Numbered from the stretch's first letter, positions 26,787-34,777 are shown. The stretch is 53,509 nucleotides of DNA from Gammaproteobacteria bacterium (GCA_009841615.1 VXLL01000006.1:1-53509), one strand, 5' to 3'. Program-made: numbers and translations. Notes: generated by a model not told the origin, from the sequence alone.

Positions 26787-26839
26787 ATAGGAATTAGTGC
26801 ACGTTACAGTTGAAGAATGAATAGTTTACAGGGTGAACA

Positions 26840-28216
26840 TTGATCAAGACTTGGCGATTTCGCACGCTCTTACGTCTAGTACTGGGGGCGGGAATGTTAT
26901 TGCTTGGCTACTCGCAACTATTCGCGAATGAAGTTCGAGTATTGACTATTGAAGGTGCAATCGGTCCAGCAACTTCGCACCATATTACTAAGGCGTTAAA
27001 AAAAGCGGCCGACGACAACATCGAATTAGTTGTAATTAAACTCGACACTCCAGGCGGGTTGGTAGACTCCTTGCGTGTAATTGTTCAAGACATTTTGTCG
27101 TCTCCTATACCGGTCTGTACCTATGTCGCGCCGAACGGCGCAAGAGCCGCCAGTGCGGGTACATATCTTTCTTACGCAAGCCACATCTCAGCGATGTGTC
27201 CAGTTTCGAATATTGGTTCAAGCACTCCTGTTACCATGGGGTCATCTCCGAACAATGTCCCGGGCATGCCTGGAACACCCGAATCACCCGACGAATCAGA
27301 CGAGACTGATGACACGCCGGAGAACGGTGCTAGTGCAATGGATCGGAAGATTCTGGAAGATTCAGTAGCCTATATTAAGAGCTTAGCAGAACTCCGTGGG
27401 CGAAACGTCGAGTGGGCTGAAAAAACGGTTCGAGAAGCTGCAAATTTAACTGCATCCGAGGCGTTGGAACTCAACGTCACCGACTATATTGCAGAGGACG
27501 TGCGACATCTCCTTGAACAAATTCATGGGGCTACTATCGAGAACGTGAACGGGAATACTGTAGTCTTGGATACTGCAGACGCTTTGGTAGTGGAAATTGA
27601 AACCGACTGGGTGTACGAGTTTTTAAAGATCATCACCAATCCAAACGTCGCGTACCTACTTTTGATCGTTGGCATCAATGCCATCATTATCGAACTTTAC
27701 AACCCAGGTTTGGGTGGTGCTGGAATTCTTGGGATTATCTGTTTAGTTTTGGGCGCATATGCATTACATCTTCTACCTTTGAACTACGCTGGGTTGGCGT
27801 TATTGGTAGTAGGAGTGATCTTGTTCATTGCTGAAGCTATAACCCCTTCATATGGGATCTTTGGACTTGGAGGAATTGTGTCGTTCATTGCCGGATCACT
27901 ATTACTCTACGATACTGACATACCTGCTTTTCAAATTTCGTTTGCCGTGGTCGGCGCGATTTCAACCGTAACGGCTTTACTCTTGATTTTTGTTATCCGA
28001 ACTGCGTTAAAGCAACGTAAAAAAGGTCCGGTATCAGGGCTCGATGGATTGATTGGAAAGCAAGCTAGAGTATTAGCGGATTTCACCGACGAGGGTCGGG
28101 TGTTTGCCGAGGGTGAAGCGTGGAACGCAACGGCCGATGTCCCACTCGCACGAAATGACAAAGTTATCGTCCGCGATATCGACGGACTTACCTTAAAAGT
28201 TGAGAGGATCACTTAA
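26840..28216 (+). CDS. NfeD-family membrane-bound ClpP-class serine protease
   Basis: The 458-residue protein has a signal peptide (about 1-29, ending LFAN). A ClpP/crotonase-like protease domain follows with GAIGPATSHHI, VVIKLDTPGGLVDSLR and GARAASAGTYLSYASHISAM; Ser105 is the likely nucleophile. The lysine in MDRKILEDSVAYI (about 170) is the likely general base by comparison with the archaeal PH1510 protease (Ser-Lys dyad). Between them lies an acidic, Pro/Asp/Glu-rich insertion (about 134-165). Four to five membrane helices follow (about 262-390), then a C-terminal OB-fold NfeD domain (GLIGKQARVLADF to the end). The start is TTG 26840 with AGGGTGA about 5 nt upstream. It is co-transcribed with the SPFH gene 3 nt downstream. 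Confidence 0.92.
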   Translation: MIKTWRFRTLLRLVLGAGMLLLGYSQLFANEVRVLTIEGAIGPATSHHITKALKKAADDNIELVVIKLDTPGGLVDSLRVIVQDILSSPIPVCTYVAPNGARAASAGTYLSYASHISAMCPVSNIGSSTPVTMGSSPNNVPGMPGTPESPDESDETDDTPENGASAMDRKILEDSVAYIKSLAELRGRNVEWAEKTVREAANLTASEALELNVTDYIAEDVRHLLEQIHGATIENVNGNTVVLDTADALVVEIETDWVYEFLKIITNPNVAYLLLIVGINAIIIELYNPGLGGAGILGIICLVLGAYALHLLPLNYAGLALLVVGVILFIAEAITPSYGIFGLGGIVSFIAGSLLLYDTDIPAFQISFAVVGAISTVTALLLIFVIRTALKQRKKGPVSGLDGLIGKQARVLADFTDEGRVFAEGEAWNATADVPLARNDKVIVRDIDGLTLKVERIT

Positions 28217-28219
28217 TCT

Positions 28220-29035
28220 ATGCCTTGGACCTATGTACTAGTCACCGCAGTAATCATCCTTTTCTTACTGTTTGCTTCCTTACGCATCATGCTCGAGTAT
28301 GAACGTGCTGTGGTTTTGTTCTTAGGACGCTTTCAAAGCGTTAAGGGACCGGGATTGATCGTGGTCATTCCGTTTCTGCAAAAAGCAATCCGAGTTGATC
28401 TCAGAACAGTGACAATGGATGTACCGTCACAAGACCTGATAACTCGAGACAATGTCTCCGTGAACGTTAACGCGGTTCTGTATTTCCGCGTACTTAAACC
28501 GAAAGAAGCGATTATCAACGTTGAAAACTACATGCTCGCAACTGAACAGCTAGCGCAAACGACACTCCGCTCAGTTTTGGGACAACACGAACTCGACGAG
28601 TTGCTCGCTGAACGCGATCGACTGAACGAGGACATTCAAGCTATATTGGACCAGCAAACAGACCAATGGGGTATCAAGGTAGCAAATGTCGAGATCAAAC
28701 ATGTAGATATCGACGCGACGATGGTACGAGCCATAGCGAAACAAGCAGAAGCAGAACGCGAACGGCGCGCGAAGGTCATACACGCAGATGGGGAATTTGA
28801 AGCGTCCGCACGGCTAGTAGACGCCGCGACGAAACTCGCGTCCCAAACAGAGTCCATGCAACTGCGATACCTCCAAACGTTAACAGAAATTGCGGGCGAA
28901 AAATCGTCGACTATTGTGTTCCCCGTGCCGATGAATGTACTAGATATGGTGCAGTCGTTGACTCTGGATGGTAGCAAGAATGCTACTAGTGATGCGTCCA
29001 GCTCCCAGGAAGATAGCGATTCAACAGAATCCTAG
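28220..29035 (+). CDS. SPFH-domain stomatin/slipin-like membrane protein
   Basis: The 271-residue product begins with a hydrophobic anchor (residues 4-24). An SPFH/band-7 domain follows: YERAVVLFLGRFQSVKGPGLIVVIPFLQKAIRVDLRT, DVPSQDLITRDNVSVNVNAVLYFRV, QTTLRSVLGQHELDELLAERDRLNEDI and WGIKVANVEIKHVDI. A charged coiled coil (IAKQAEAERERRAKVIHADGE) comes after it, then a C-terminal segment ending in a Ser/Asp-rich tail. Slipins assemble into membrane rings and are cleaved by the partner NfeD protease in the archaeal model. The 3-nt spacing from nfeD fits the conserved STOPP-type operon. The last 4 nt overlap the convergent VOC gene. Confidence 0.93.
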   Translation: MPWTYVLVTAVIILFLLFASLRIMLEYERAVVLFLGRFQSVKGPGLIVVIPFLQKAIRVDLRTVTMDVPSQDLITRDNVSVNVNAVLYFRVLKPKEAIINVENYMLATEQLAQTTLRSVLGQHELDELLAERDRLNEDIQAILDQQTDQWGIKVANVEIKHVDIDATMVRAIAKQAEAERERRAKVIHADGEFEASARLVDAATKLASQTESMQLRYLQTLTEIAGEKSSTIVFPVPMNVLDMVQSLTLDGSKNATSDASSSQEDSDSTES

Positions 29036-29427
29036 TCGTTGAATTCAACCAACTGAATCAAGTTTCCACACGTATCGTCTAGGATCGCAATCTTTGTATC
29101 TCCTGCCGTAAAGGGCTCGCGCACAAAGATCACACCCTGATTACACAAGCGTTCATAGACGGCTTGCAGGTCTCGCACTCGAAAGGAAGCTGCAGGGATA
29201 CCGTCTCGTACTAAAGCCTCTTTGAAAGGAGGAACCGCCGGATGGGCACTTGGTTCCAACAACAGCTCGACTCCGTCCGGTGCAACACTCGATGTTACTG
29301 TTAGATAGCGATGTTCTCCTATGGGTATGTCGTGCTTCAAGTTAAAGCCCAACTTCTTGGTGTAAAAGTCGAGAGCTTTGGCTTGATCATCGACAAACAC
29401 ACCGGTTCCATAAATTTCTAGTGCCAT
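29032..29427 (-). CDS. VOC (glyoxalase/bleomycin-resistance fold) family protein
   Basis: The 131-residue single VOC domain has two beta-alpha-beta-beta-beta halves. The first is GTGVFVDDQAKALDFYTKKLGFNLKHDIPIGEHRYLTV with VELLLEPS. The second is ASFRVRDLQAVYERLCNQGVIFVREPF, IAILDDTCGNLIQLVEF. The Glu/Gln position of the last metal ligand is Gln (LIQLVE). There is no signal peptide. The function within the superfamily (lyase, dioxygenase or drug-binding) cannot be told. ATG 29427 lies 20 nt after the YejF stop on the same strand. Confidence 0.88.
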   Translation of the reverse strand: MALEIYGTGVFVDDQAKALDFYTKKLGFNLKHDIPIGEHRYLTVTSSVAPDGVELLLEPSAHPAVPPFKEALVRDGIPAASFRVRDLQAVYERLCNQGVIFVREPFTAGDTKIAILDDTCGNLIQLVEFND

Positions 29428-29446
29428 TCGTTTTACCTTTTAAGAG

Positions 29447-31054
29447 TTATTGTCGAACAAATTCTTCGTCGACCGTCATGTCAAGTGCTGCGCTGAATAG
29501 GGCGCGGGCGTAATCGGTCTGTGGATCGTTAAACACTGATCGCGCAGGTCCTTGTTCAACGATCTTACCGTCTCGCATCACAATGAGCCAGTTCGCGAGA
29601 GCGCGGACTACTTTTAGGTCGTGGCTGACAAACAGATAGGCTAGATTGTGTTTTCGTTGTAAATCTCGCAACAAATCGACAATTTGAGCTTGCACGGACA
29701 TATCTAAAGCCGAGGTCGGCTCATCCAATACAACGAACCGAGGACGCAATATCATTGCTCGCGCGATGGAAATACGTTGCCTCTGTCCTCCGGAGAATTC
29801 GTGTGGGTAGCGAACCATAGTCTCTGGGTCCAAACCCACTTCGGTCATCACTTCAGCGACCCGAGCTTGCCGTTCTGCTCTGGTTAGCCCACGTACGTGT
29901 ACACCGAGCCCTTCTTCGATTATGTGTTGAACGGTCATCCGAGGCGAAAGACTGCCATATGGATCTTGAAACACAATTTGCATATCTTTGCGTAGACGAG
30001 TAAGTGCTTTGCGTTTTAAGGGAAGGATGTCCTTACCATCGAACTCCAAATCGCCTTCGCTCGTAAGTAGGCGCAACATCGCTAGCCCGAGCGTAGTCTT
30101 ACCGGATCCCGATTCGCCCACAACGCCAACAGTTTGACCAGCGCGTACGGAGACTTCAACATCATCAACCGCAACGATGTATTTCGTTTTGCCAAACCAT
30201 CCCTTCCCACGGGGATATCTCACAGTAAACCCTCGTGCCTCTGCTCGAATTGGAGCCGAATTGTCTGCTACGGCTGGCTCACCTGATGGCTCGGCAGCCA
30301 GTAGATGTTTGGTGTACTCGTGCTGCGGATTACCAAAAATCTCCGCGTTTGTACCGTGTTCAACGATCAATCCGTCATGCATCACGCAGACTCTATGGGC
30401 GACTGAACGAACAATCCCTAAATCGTGCGTGATTAGGAGCATAGCCATTTGCATCTCGTGCTGGAGTTCTCCCAACAACTTCAAGATTTGCGCTTGTATG
30501 GTTACATCGAGTGCGGTCGTCGGTTCATCAGCAATCAATAACTTGGGTTCATTCGCTAATGCCATCGCGATCATTACCCTTTGACGTTGACCGCCAGACA
30601 GTTCATGTGGATAGGCTTGAAGACGACTCTCCGCATCTTGAAGTCCTACTAGCTTTAGAAGCTCCAAAGTCCGTTTTAAAGCTTGCTGGCGCGACATTCC
30701 CTTGTGTACTCGTAGAGCTTCACCGACCTGTTTCGAGATCTTGTGTAAGGGGTTCAAGGAGGTCATGGGTTCTTGAAAAATCATGCTCACCTTAGCGCCT
30801 CGAATCGTTAAGAGTCGCTCGCGAGAAGCACCGATGACCTCTTCGTCCTCGACAAGAATACTACCGGACGGATGGTGAGCTAAAGGATAGGGTAGTAACT
30901 GTAACACCGAAAGTGCTGTGACAGACTTCCCAGAACCAGATTCGCCTACAAGAGCTACTGTTTCTGCTCTATCTATGGAAAACGATACTCCATCAACAGC
31001 CATTTCGGAACCGAAACTGACACGAAGATCATTAACCTCTAAAACTTTAGACAC
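29447..31054 (-). CDS. YejF-type ABC transporter with two ATP-binding domains (oligopeptide importer family)
   Basis: The 535-residue protein contains two ABC ATPases in tandem. The first has Walker A VALVGESGSGKS (about residue 35), the Q-loop IFQEPMTSLNPL, signature LSGGQRQRVMIA and Walker B LLIADEPTTALD. The second has VGVVGESGSGKT (near 310), VFQDPYGSLSPRM, FSGGQRQRISIARA and FVVLDEPTSALD. Oligopeptide-importer (OppD/OppF) features such as NPLHKI and NPQHEYTKHLLAAEP end each half. YejF energises the YejAB/E peptide importer, which takes up microcin C and peptides. No substrate-binding or permease gene lies next to it here, so its partners must be elsewhere. The start is GTG 31054. Confidence 0.9.
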   Translation of the reverse strand: MSKVLEVNDLRVSFGSEMAVDGVSFSIDRAETVALVGESGSGKSVTALSVLQLLPYPLAHHPSGSILVEDEEVIGASRERLLTIRGAKVSMIFQEPMTSLNPLHKISKQVGEALRVHKGMSRQQALKRTLELLKLVGLQDAESRLQAYPHELSGGQRQRVMIAMALANEPKLLIADEPTTALDVTIQAQILKLLGELQHEMQMAMLLITHDLGIVRSVAHRVCVMHDGLIVEHGTNAEIFGNPQHEYTKHLLAAEPSGEPAVADNSAPIRAEARGFTVRYPRGKGWFGKTKYIVAVDDVEVSVRAGQTVGVVGESGSGKTTLGLAMLRLLTSEGDLEFDGKDILPLKRKALTRLRKDMQIVFQDPYGSLSPRMTVQHIIEEGLGVHVRGLTRAERQARVAEVMTEVGLDPETMVRYPHEFSGGQRQRISIARAMILRPRFVVLDEPTSALDMSVQAQIVDLLRDLQRKHNLAYLFVSHDLKVVRALANWLIVMRDGKIVEQGPARSVFNDPQTDYARALFSAALDMTVDEEFVRQ

Positions 31055-31198
31055 TTAGTCTCACTAACTTGAACGTTCTTTCGACCACCAAGACATAGTC
31101 CATACTACAAGGGTCTCAGAACAGAGTAGGAAACACACAATTTTCCACAAAAAGAACGCATTTGGGTTGTTGAAGTTTTCTGATTTTGTCAATTTCGC

Positions 31199-31204
31199 TA
31201 TAAA
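31199..31204 (+). promoter_or_regulatory. Possible -10 element for fur
   Basis: TATAAA at 31199-31204 lies 36 nt before the fur ATG. The expected -35 region (31176-31181, TTTTCT) is a poor match. Two further bits are worth noting: TTGTCA at 31186-31191 overlaps the spacer, and a small stem CCTC-TCGT-GAGG (31221-31232) covers the ribosome-binding sequence GAGGG of fur and might modulate translation. Confidence 0.35.
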
Positions 31205-31239
31205 CTAGTTAGACAAAGTACCTCTCGTGAGGGTCGAAC

Positions 31240-31659
31240 ATGTCCAAATCTCAACTTCAGGAAGCTGGACTTCGAGTAACTGTGCCTAGGTTACGAGTCC
31301 TTCAAGTGTTAGAAGAAGCGGATCCGCACCATCTTTCCGCGGAAGACGTTTACAAGAAACTGTTATCCATGGATGAAGCTATCGGACTAGCGACAGTTTA
31401 CAGGGTACTCACGCAGTTTGAATCTGTTGGAATAGTTGAACGACACAACTTCGCAGAAGACTACTCAGTGTATGAGTTGACGCCAGAGTCGCACCACGAC
31501 CATATGGTTGACGTCGATCATGGAACAGTGATTGAGTTTGTTGATGAGAAAATTGAGCAGTTACAGCACGAAATTGCGGAACAACACGGATATGAACTGA
31601 TCGATCACGAACTAGTGCTTTACGTGCGAAAGAAGTCTGACAACGGCGTAAAAAAATAA
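31240..31659 (+). CDS. fur: Ferric uptake regulator Fur (cysteine-free)
   Basis: Fur represses iron-uptake genes when Fe2+ is abundant. The 139-residue product has the winged-helix region LQEAGLRVTVPRLRVLQVLEEADPHHLSAEDVYKKLL and EEIGLATVYRVL-type recognition helix (IGLATVYRVLTQFESVGIVERHN). The dimerisation domain has the metal-binding SHHDHMVDVDHGTVIEF stretch and HGYELIDHELVLYVRKK. The protein contains no cysteine at all: the CxxC that holds structural zinc in E. coli Fur is replaced (VDVDHG). Pseudomonas Fur already has fewer cysteines and shares the C-terminal LVLYVRKK. The start is ATG 31240 with GAGGG about 7 nt upstream. It is divergent from the YejF-type gene. Confidence 0.93.
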   Translation: MSKSQLQEAGLRVTVPRLRVLQVLEEADPHHLSAEDVYKKLLSMDEAIGLATVYRVLTQFESVGIVERHNFAEDYSVYELTPESHHDHMVDVDHGTVIEFVDEKIEQLQHEIAEQHGYELIDHELVLYVRKKSDNGVKK

Positions 31660-32007
31660 CGGTTTGCTGTGCTGGATGACGGCGTTTCGCCGATTCGTCG
31701 CACTGATCTGAGAGCGTAAATGTGTCTACCGTAGCACGTATTGATGGTGGCGCGCATCAATCGCAGTTGTCGTATTTCTTTTAGTCCTTTTCTACAGGGT
31801 CGTAGCAATGCGGAGAGTGCTTCCCGGTCGGAGAACCACACATTACAGTAGCTTCAATCCTCTGTTAACAGTTCTGTCACGTACGGTAACGTCTCAGCTG
31901 AGACTTGGATCGACATGATCCAACTGGTTCGAGACACCGAGTATAGAGAAGACTGAATTATGAGTCGCACGAAATCTTGGTGTTGTCAGGTTTGAGCGAA
32001 TGTCAGG
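31660..32007. other. Non-coding stretch with two perfect palindromes
   Basis: This 348-nt convergent gap between fur and zapE has no gene I can support. It contains CTGTTAACAG (31862-31871, perfect 10-bp palindrome) and GTCTCAGCTGAGAC (31891-31904, perfect 14-bp palindrome) about 20 nt apart. Neither is followed by a T run, so neither is a clear terminator. A terminator for fur was not recognised. Confidence 0.6.
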
Positions 32008-33054
32008 TTACACTCGATGTGCACGAGAAAGAAAATCTTCTGAAGCCATTTCCACAATTCGACTCACAGTTCGCTCAAATTCTTCTGTAAATCGAGTGCC
32101 TTGGTATAGGTCGGTGATGCTAGATGCAGCCTGTACCACAAAGTTGACGTTGTAATCGTACAGTACATCGACCAAGGTGATAAAGCGCTTGGCAGCATCT
32201 TCATAGGTCGCTGTTAACTGAGGGACTTGATAGATGAAGAGAGTATGATAGAGCCTTGCAACTTCAATATAGTCTGATGCACTTTTCGGTGCAACACAGA
32301 GTTCTTCAAAGGTAAATCCAACTACTCCAAGATCGGAAAAGATTGTCTGAATTTCTCTGTCGTTTATTTTTAGAATAGGACCCGATTCCACGACGTTCCC
32401 ACCAAAAAGTAGCATGTCTTGTTTCCGAAGTTCCGGCGGCAATTCCGTGCCAATTCGATACAGCTTAGTCCGTTTTAAAGCTCGCAAGCGATAGTCAATT
32501 GGACCATTTAGATGTACGACTTGACAATACTCCTTTAGCAACTCGATCGCGGGAAGGAATCGCCGACGTTGCAAACCATTTTTGTATAGTTCCTCAGGTT
32601 TGATGTTAGAAGTCGCGACTAATACTATCCCCAGATGAAACATGTGTTTCAGGAGCTCTGATAGGATCATGGCATCCCCGATGTCAGACACTACGAACTC
32701 ATCGAAACATAACAACCGGGTATCTTGACGCAGTTTCGTGGTTATCACTTCAAGCGGATTTTCCGTAACAGAATGAGCCGCGAGCTGCCGGTGCATCATT
32801 TGCATGAATTGGTGAAAGTGCACTCGAGTCTTACGGTTAATTCTGATTTGTGCGTAAAAACGATCCATTAAGCAGGTTTTTCCACGTCCGACTCCTCCCC
32901 AAATATATAAGCCTTTGATACGTTCTGTGTTTCGATTCGAGAGAAAGCCACCAAGAATTCGTCTCCATTTAGGGGTGGATTCTGAACGTTCTAACTGAAC
33001 CGCTAATCGCGCGAGTTCGTCCGCTATCGGTTGTTGGAAAGGATCAAGCTCCAC
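32008..33054 (-). CDS. zapE: Cell division protein ZapE (AFG1-like ATPase), 5' end probably frameshifted
   Basis: ZapE is an AFG1-type AAA-related ATPase that affects the Z-ring. The product has Walker A GLYIWGGVGRGKTCLMDRFY, then VHFHQFMQMMHRQL, Walker B TRLLCFDEFVVSDIGDAM, sensor VATSNIKPEELYKNGLQRRRFLPAI, and a family-typical C-terminus ending QGTRFTEEFERTVSRI. From GTG 33054 it has 348 residues but lacks the usual first 20. Just upstream, in another frame, is TSERYSIEHAIAPTLMQEA, which resembles the family N-terminus (ERY, then DxxQ). Removing one T from the run near 33058-33063 fuses it to SDVELDPFQQP. The restored gene would start at a CTG (33121) overlapping the murA stop (CTGA). Confidence 0.85.
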   Translation of the reverse strand: MELDPFQQPIADELARLAVQLERSESTPKWRRILGGFLSNRNTERIKGLYIWGGVGRGKTCLMDRFYAQIRINRKTRVHFHQFMQMMHRQLAAHSVTENPLEVITTKLRQDTRLLCFDEFVVSDIGDAMILSELLKHMFHLGIVLVATSNIKPEELYKNGLQRRRFLPAIELLKEYCQVVHLNGPIDYRLRALKRTKLYRIGTELPPELRKQDMLLFGGNVVESGPILKINDREIQTIFSDLGVVGFTFEELCVAPKSASDYIEVARLYHTLFIYQVPQLTATYEDAAKRFITLVDVLYDYNVNFVVQAASSITDLYQGTRFTEEFERTVSRIVEMASEDFLSRAHRV

Positions 33055-33117
33055 GTCAGAAAGCTTCTTGCATCAATGTTGGTGCAATTGCGTGTTCAAT
33101 CGAATATCTTTCGGATG

Positions 33118-34386
33118 TCAGTTCGCGCTCACACGCTCGACATCGGCCCCTAGCAATTGAAGCTTCTCTTCAATTCGTTCATATCCTCGATCAAGATGAT
33201 AGATCCGATTTATCTCAGAAATTCCATCAGCCACTAGGGCACCGATAACAAGACTAGAAGAAGCCCGCAAATCTGTGGCCATCACTTTAGCACCATGGAG
33301 TTCGTTTACCCCTTGAATGACGGCTATAGTAGGACTCTCTAACGAGGCATTCGCGCCCAGTCGAACGAGTTCTTGGAGGTGCATGAACCTATTTTCGAAT
33401 ACAGTTTCAACCACTTTACTCCTTCCTTTTGAGACACAGTTTAGAGCGAGGAATTGAGCTTGGAGATCGGTGGGTATTCCCGGGTACACTTCGGTCACGA
33501 TATCTGTTGCAGTCAGTTCACAATGACTTGCTGAAAGTTCGATAGTCGAACCATCAATGTTGATAGTAGTACCAAACTTTCGAAACGTTTTTAGAACCGT
33601 TTCAAGCACAAGTGGATCGGAGTCAACTATTCGAATCGTACCATGAGTAGCCGCCGCTGCCGCTAGAAATGTCCCTATTTCAATCCTATCTGCACTTACC
33701 TTGCAACCACCACTATTTAGTTGTTGCTGACCGATAACCGTGATACACTCCGTGCCGTCCCCCGATATTTGTGCACCCATAGAACGTAAGCAGTCTGCAA
33801 GTTCCACGACTTCTGGTTCCTTTGCTGCATTTCGCATCCGAGTCGTGCCATCGGCTAAGGTAGCGGCCATCATCACGTTTTGCGTCCCTCCGACCGTCAC
33901 AACATCGAACTCAACATCAGCACCCTTGAGCCTGTCCTCACACCTTGCGGTTACATAACCTTGCTCTAAATCAATGGTTGCCCCAAGTTTGCGCAACGCC
34001 TTGAGATGTTGGTCCACGGGACGACTACCAATGGCACAACCGCCGGGGAGGGACACTTCTACATGACCGAAACGCGCGAGTAGTGGGCCGAGCACGAGAA
34101 ATGAGGCACGCATCTTACGAACAAGATCATAGGGTGCTACGAGGTTGTGCACATCAGATGTTTTAATGGAAACTCTCCCGTTTCCATTTGCGTCGATTTC
34201 GGCACCGAGTGTATCAAGTAATTCGAGCATGAGCGTGACATCGCGCACTTCAGGTATGTTCCTGATATCCACCGACCCAGACGATAGCAGAGTCGCCGCT
34301 AGAATTGGAAGTGTTGCATTTTTTGATCCGCCCGGCCGAAGTTCCCCCGCTAAAGGGGTCCCACCACGAATGCGCAAGCTGTCCAT
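33118..34386 (-). CDS. murA: UDP-N-acetylglucosamine 1-carboxyvinyltransferase
   Basis: MurA transfers enolpyruvate from PEP to UDP-GlcNAc, the committed step of peptidoglycan synthesis. The 422-residue product from ATG 34386 has the N-terminal RPGGSKNATLPILAATLL (Lys22 of the SKN motif), VRKMRASFLVLGPLLARFG, and the catalytic loop LPGGCAIGSRPVDQHL with Cys117, the residue that fosfomycin alkylates. It also has YPGIPTDLQAQFLAL and DLRASSSLVIGALVADG. ATG 34386 shares one base with the ibaG stop (TGATG); a TTG three bases upstream is an unlikely start. Together with amgK/murU, this genome has both the fosfomycin target and the recycling bypass. Confidence 0.97.
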   Translation of the reverse strand: MDSLRIRGGTPLAGELRPGGSKNATLPILAATLLSSGSVDIRNIPEVRDVTLMLELLDTLGAEIDANGNGRVSIKTSDVHNLVAPYDLVRKMRASFLVLGPLLARFGHVEVSLPGGCAIGSRPVDQHLKALRKLGATIDLEQGYVTARCEDRLKGADVEFDVVTVGGTQNVMMAATLADGTTRMRNAAKEPEVVELADCLRSMGAQISGDGTECITVIGQQQLNSGGCKVSADRIEIGTFLAAAAATHGTIRIVDSDPLVLETVLKTFRKFGTTINIDGSTIELSASHCELTATDIVTEVYPGIPTDLQAQFLALNCVSKGRSKVVETVFENRFMHLQELVRLGANASLESPTIAVIQGVNELHGAKVMATDLRASSSLVIGALVADGISEINRIYHLDRGYERIEEKLQLLGADVERVSAN

Positions 34387-34634
34387 CAAGCTAGACCGTC
34401 TATCTCCGTGGGGGTTTTGGCTTGAATGGTAACAGCATGCAAGTCTCCAGTTTGAATTAGATCACCAATCAAACTGTAAACCAATTGCTGACGTTGTACC
34501 TGCGAACGACCTTCAAAGTCATTGGATACTACACCGAGAATCGCCGAAGGTCCTTGAACTTGCACAGAAATTTGCGCATCGGCAAATTGTTGGCGTAACC
34601 TCTTTTTAAGCTCGTCGCCGAGTTCCATTTTCAT
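34386..34634 (-). CDS. ibaG: BolA/IbaG family iron-sulfur metabolism protein
   Basis: This 82-residue BolA-like protein carries the family core HFEGRSQVQRQQLVYSLIGDLI-like sequence (here VVSNDFEGRSQVQRQQLVYS) and the C-terminal LHAVTIQAKTPTE with the conserved His. IbaG works with monothiol glutaredoxins in Fe-S cluster handling. It sits immediately upstream of murA with a one-base stop/start overlap, a linkage conserved across proteobacteria. ATG 34634 is used; ATG 34628 is two codons in. The mlaFEDCB genes that precede ibaG in E. coli are not here. Confidence 0.9.
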   Translation of the reverse strand: MKMELGDELKKRLRQQFADAQISVQVQGPSAILGVVSNDFEGRSQVQRQQLVYSLIGDLIQTGDLHAVTIQAKTPTEIDGLA

Positions 34635-34731
34635 TTTTTGTTTGGTGGAAATTCAATCTAAGAACGATGCCGCGAGACCAAGGAGAAGTACCAACTGTAA
34701 GGGGAGTAATGTAGTGGAATGCGGGTCTTGC

Positions 34732-34761
34732 TCATTGTTAAAATCGTTCAACTCACAATGA
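34732..34761. repeat. Short inverted repeat upstream of the exchanger gene
   Basis: TCATTGT (34732-34738) and ACAATGA (34755-34761) form a perfect 7-bp inverted repeat with a 16-nt spacer, ending 16 nt before the exchanger ATG. It may be an operator or a leader hairpin. A 7-bp match can occur by chance in this AT-rich sequence. Confidence 0.3.
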
Positions 34762-34777
34762 TAGTCCAAAACTCAAC

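Larger units (their letters stand above)
26136..26839. other. Long intergenic region (about 700 nt) with no convincing gene
   Basis: This is the longest non-coding stretch of the window, lying between divergent genes. Only tiny frames are present; the longest (63 codons, minus strand, 26543-26734) has no recognisable features. It contains a near-consensus Shine-Dalgarno sequence AAGGAGGT at 26300-26307 that is followed only by a 12-codon frame with the ATG directly abutting it. It also holds the 11-bp inverted repeat at 26659-26695 and an extended -10 promoter-like site at 26778-26786. I could not match it to 6S, SRP, RNase P, tmRNA or a riboswitch by eye. Confidence 0.7.
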
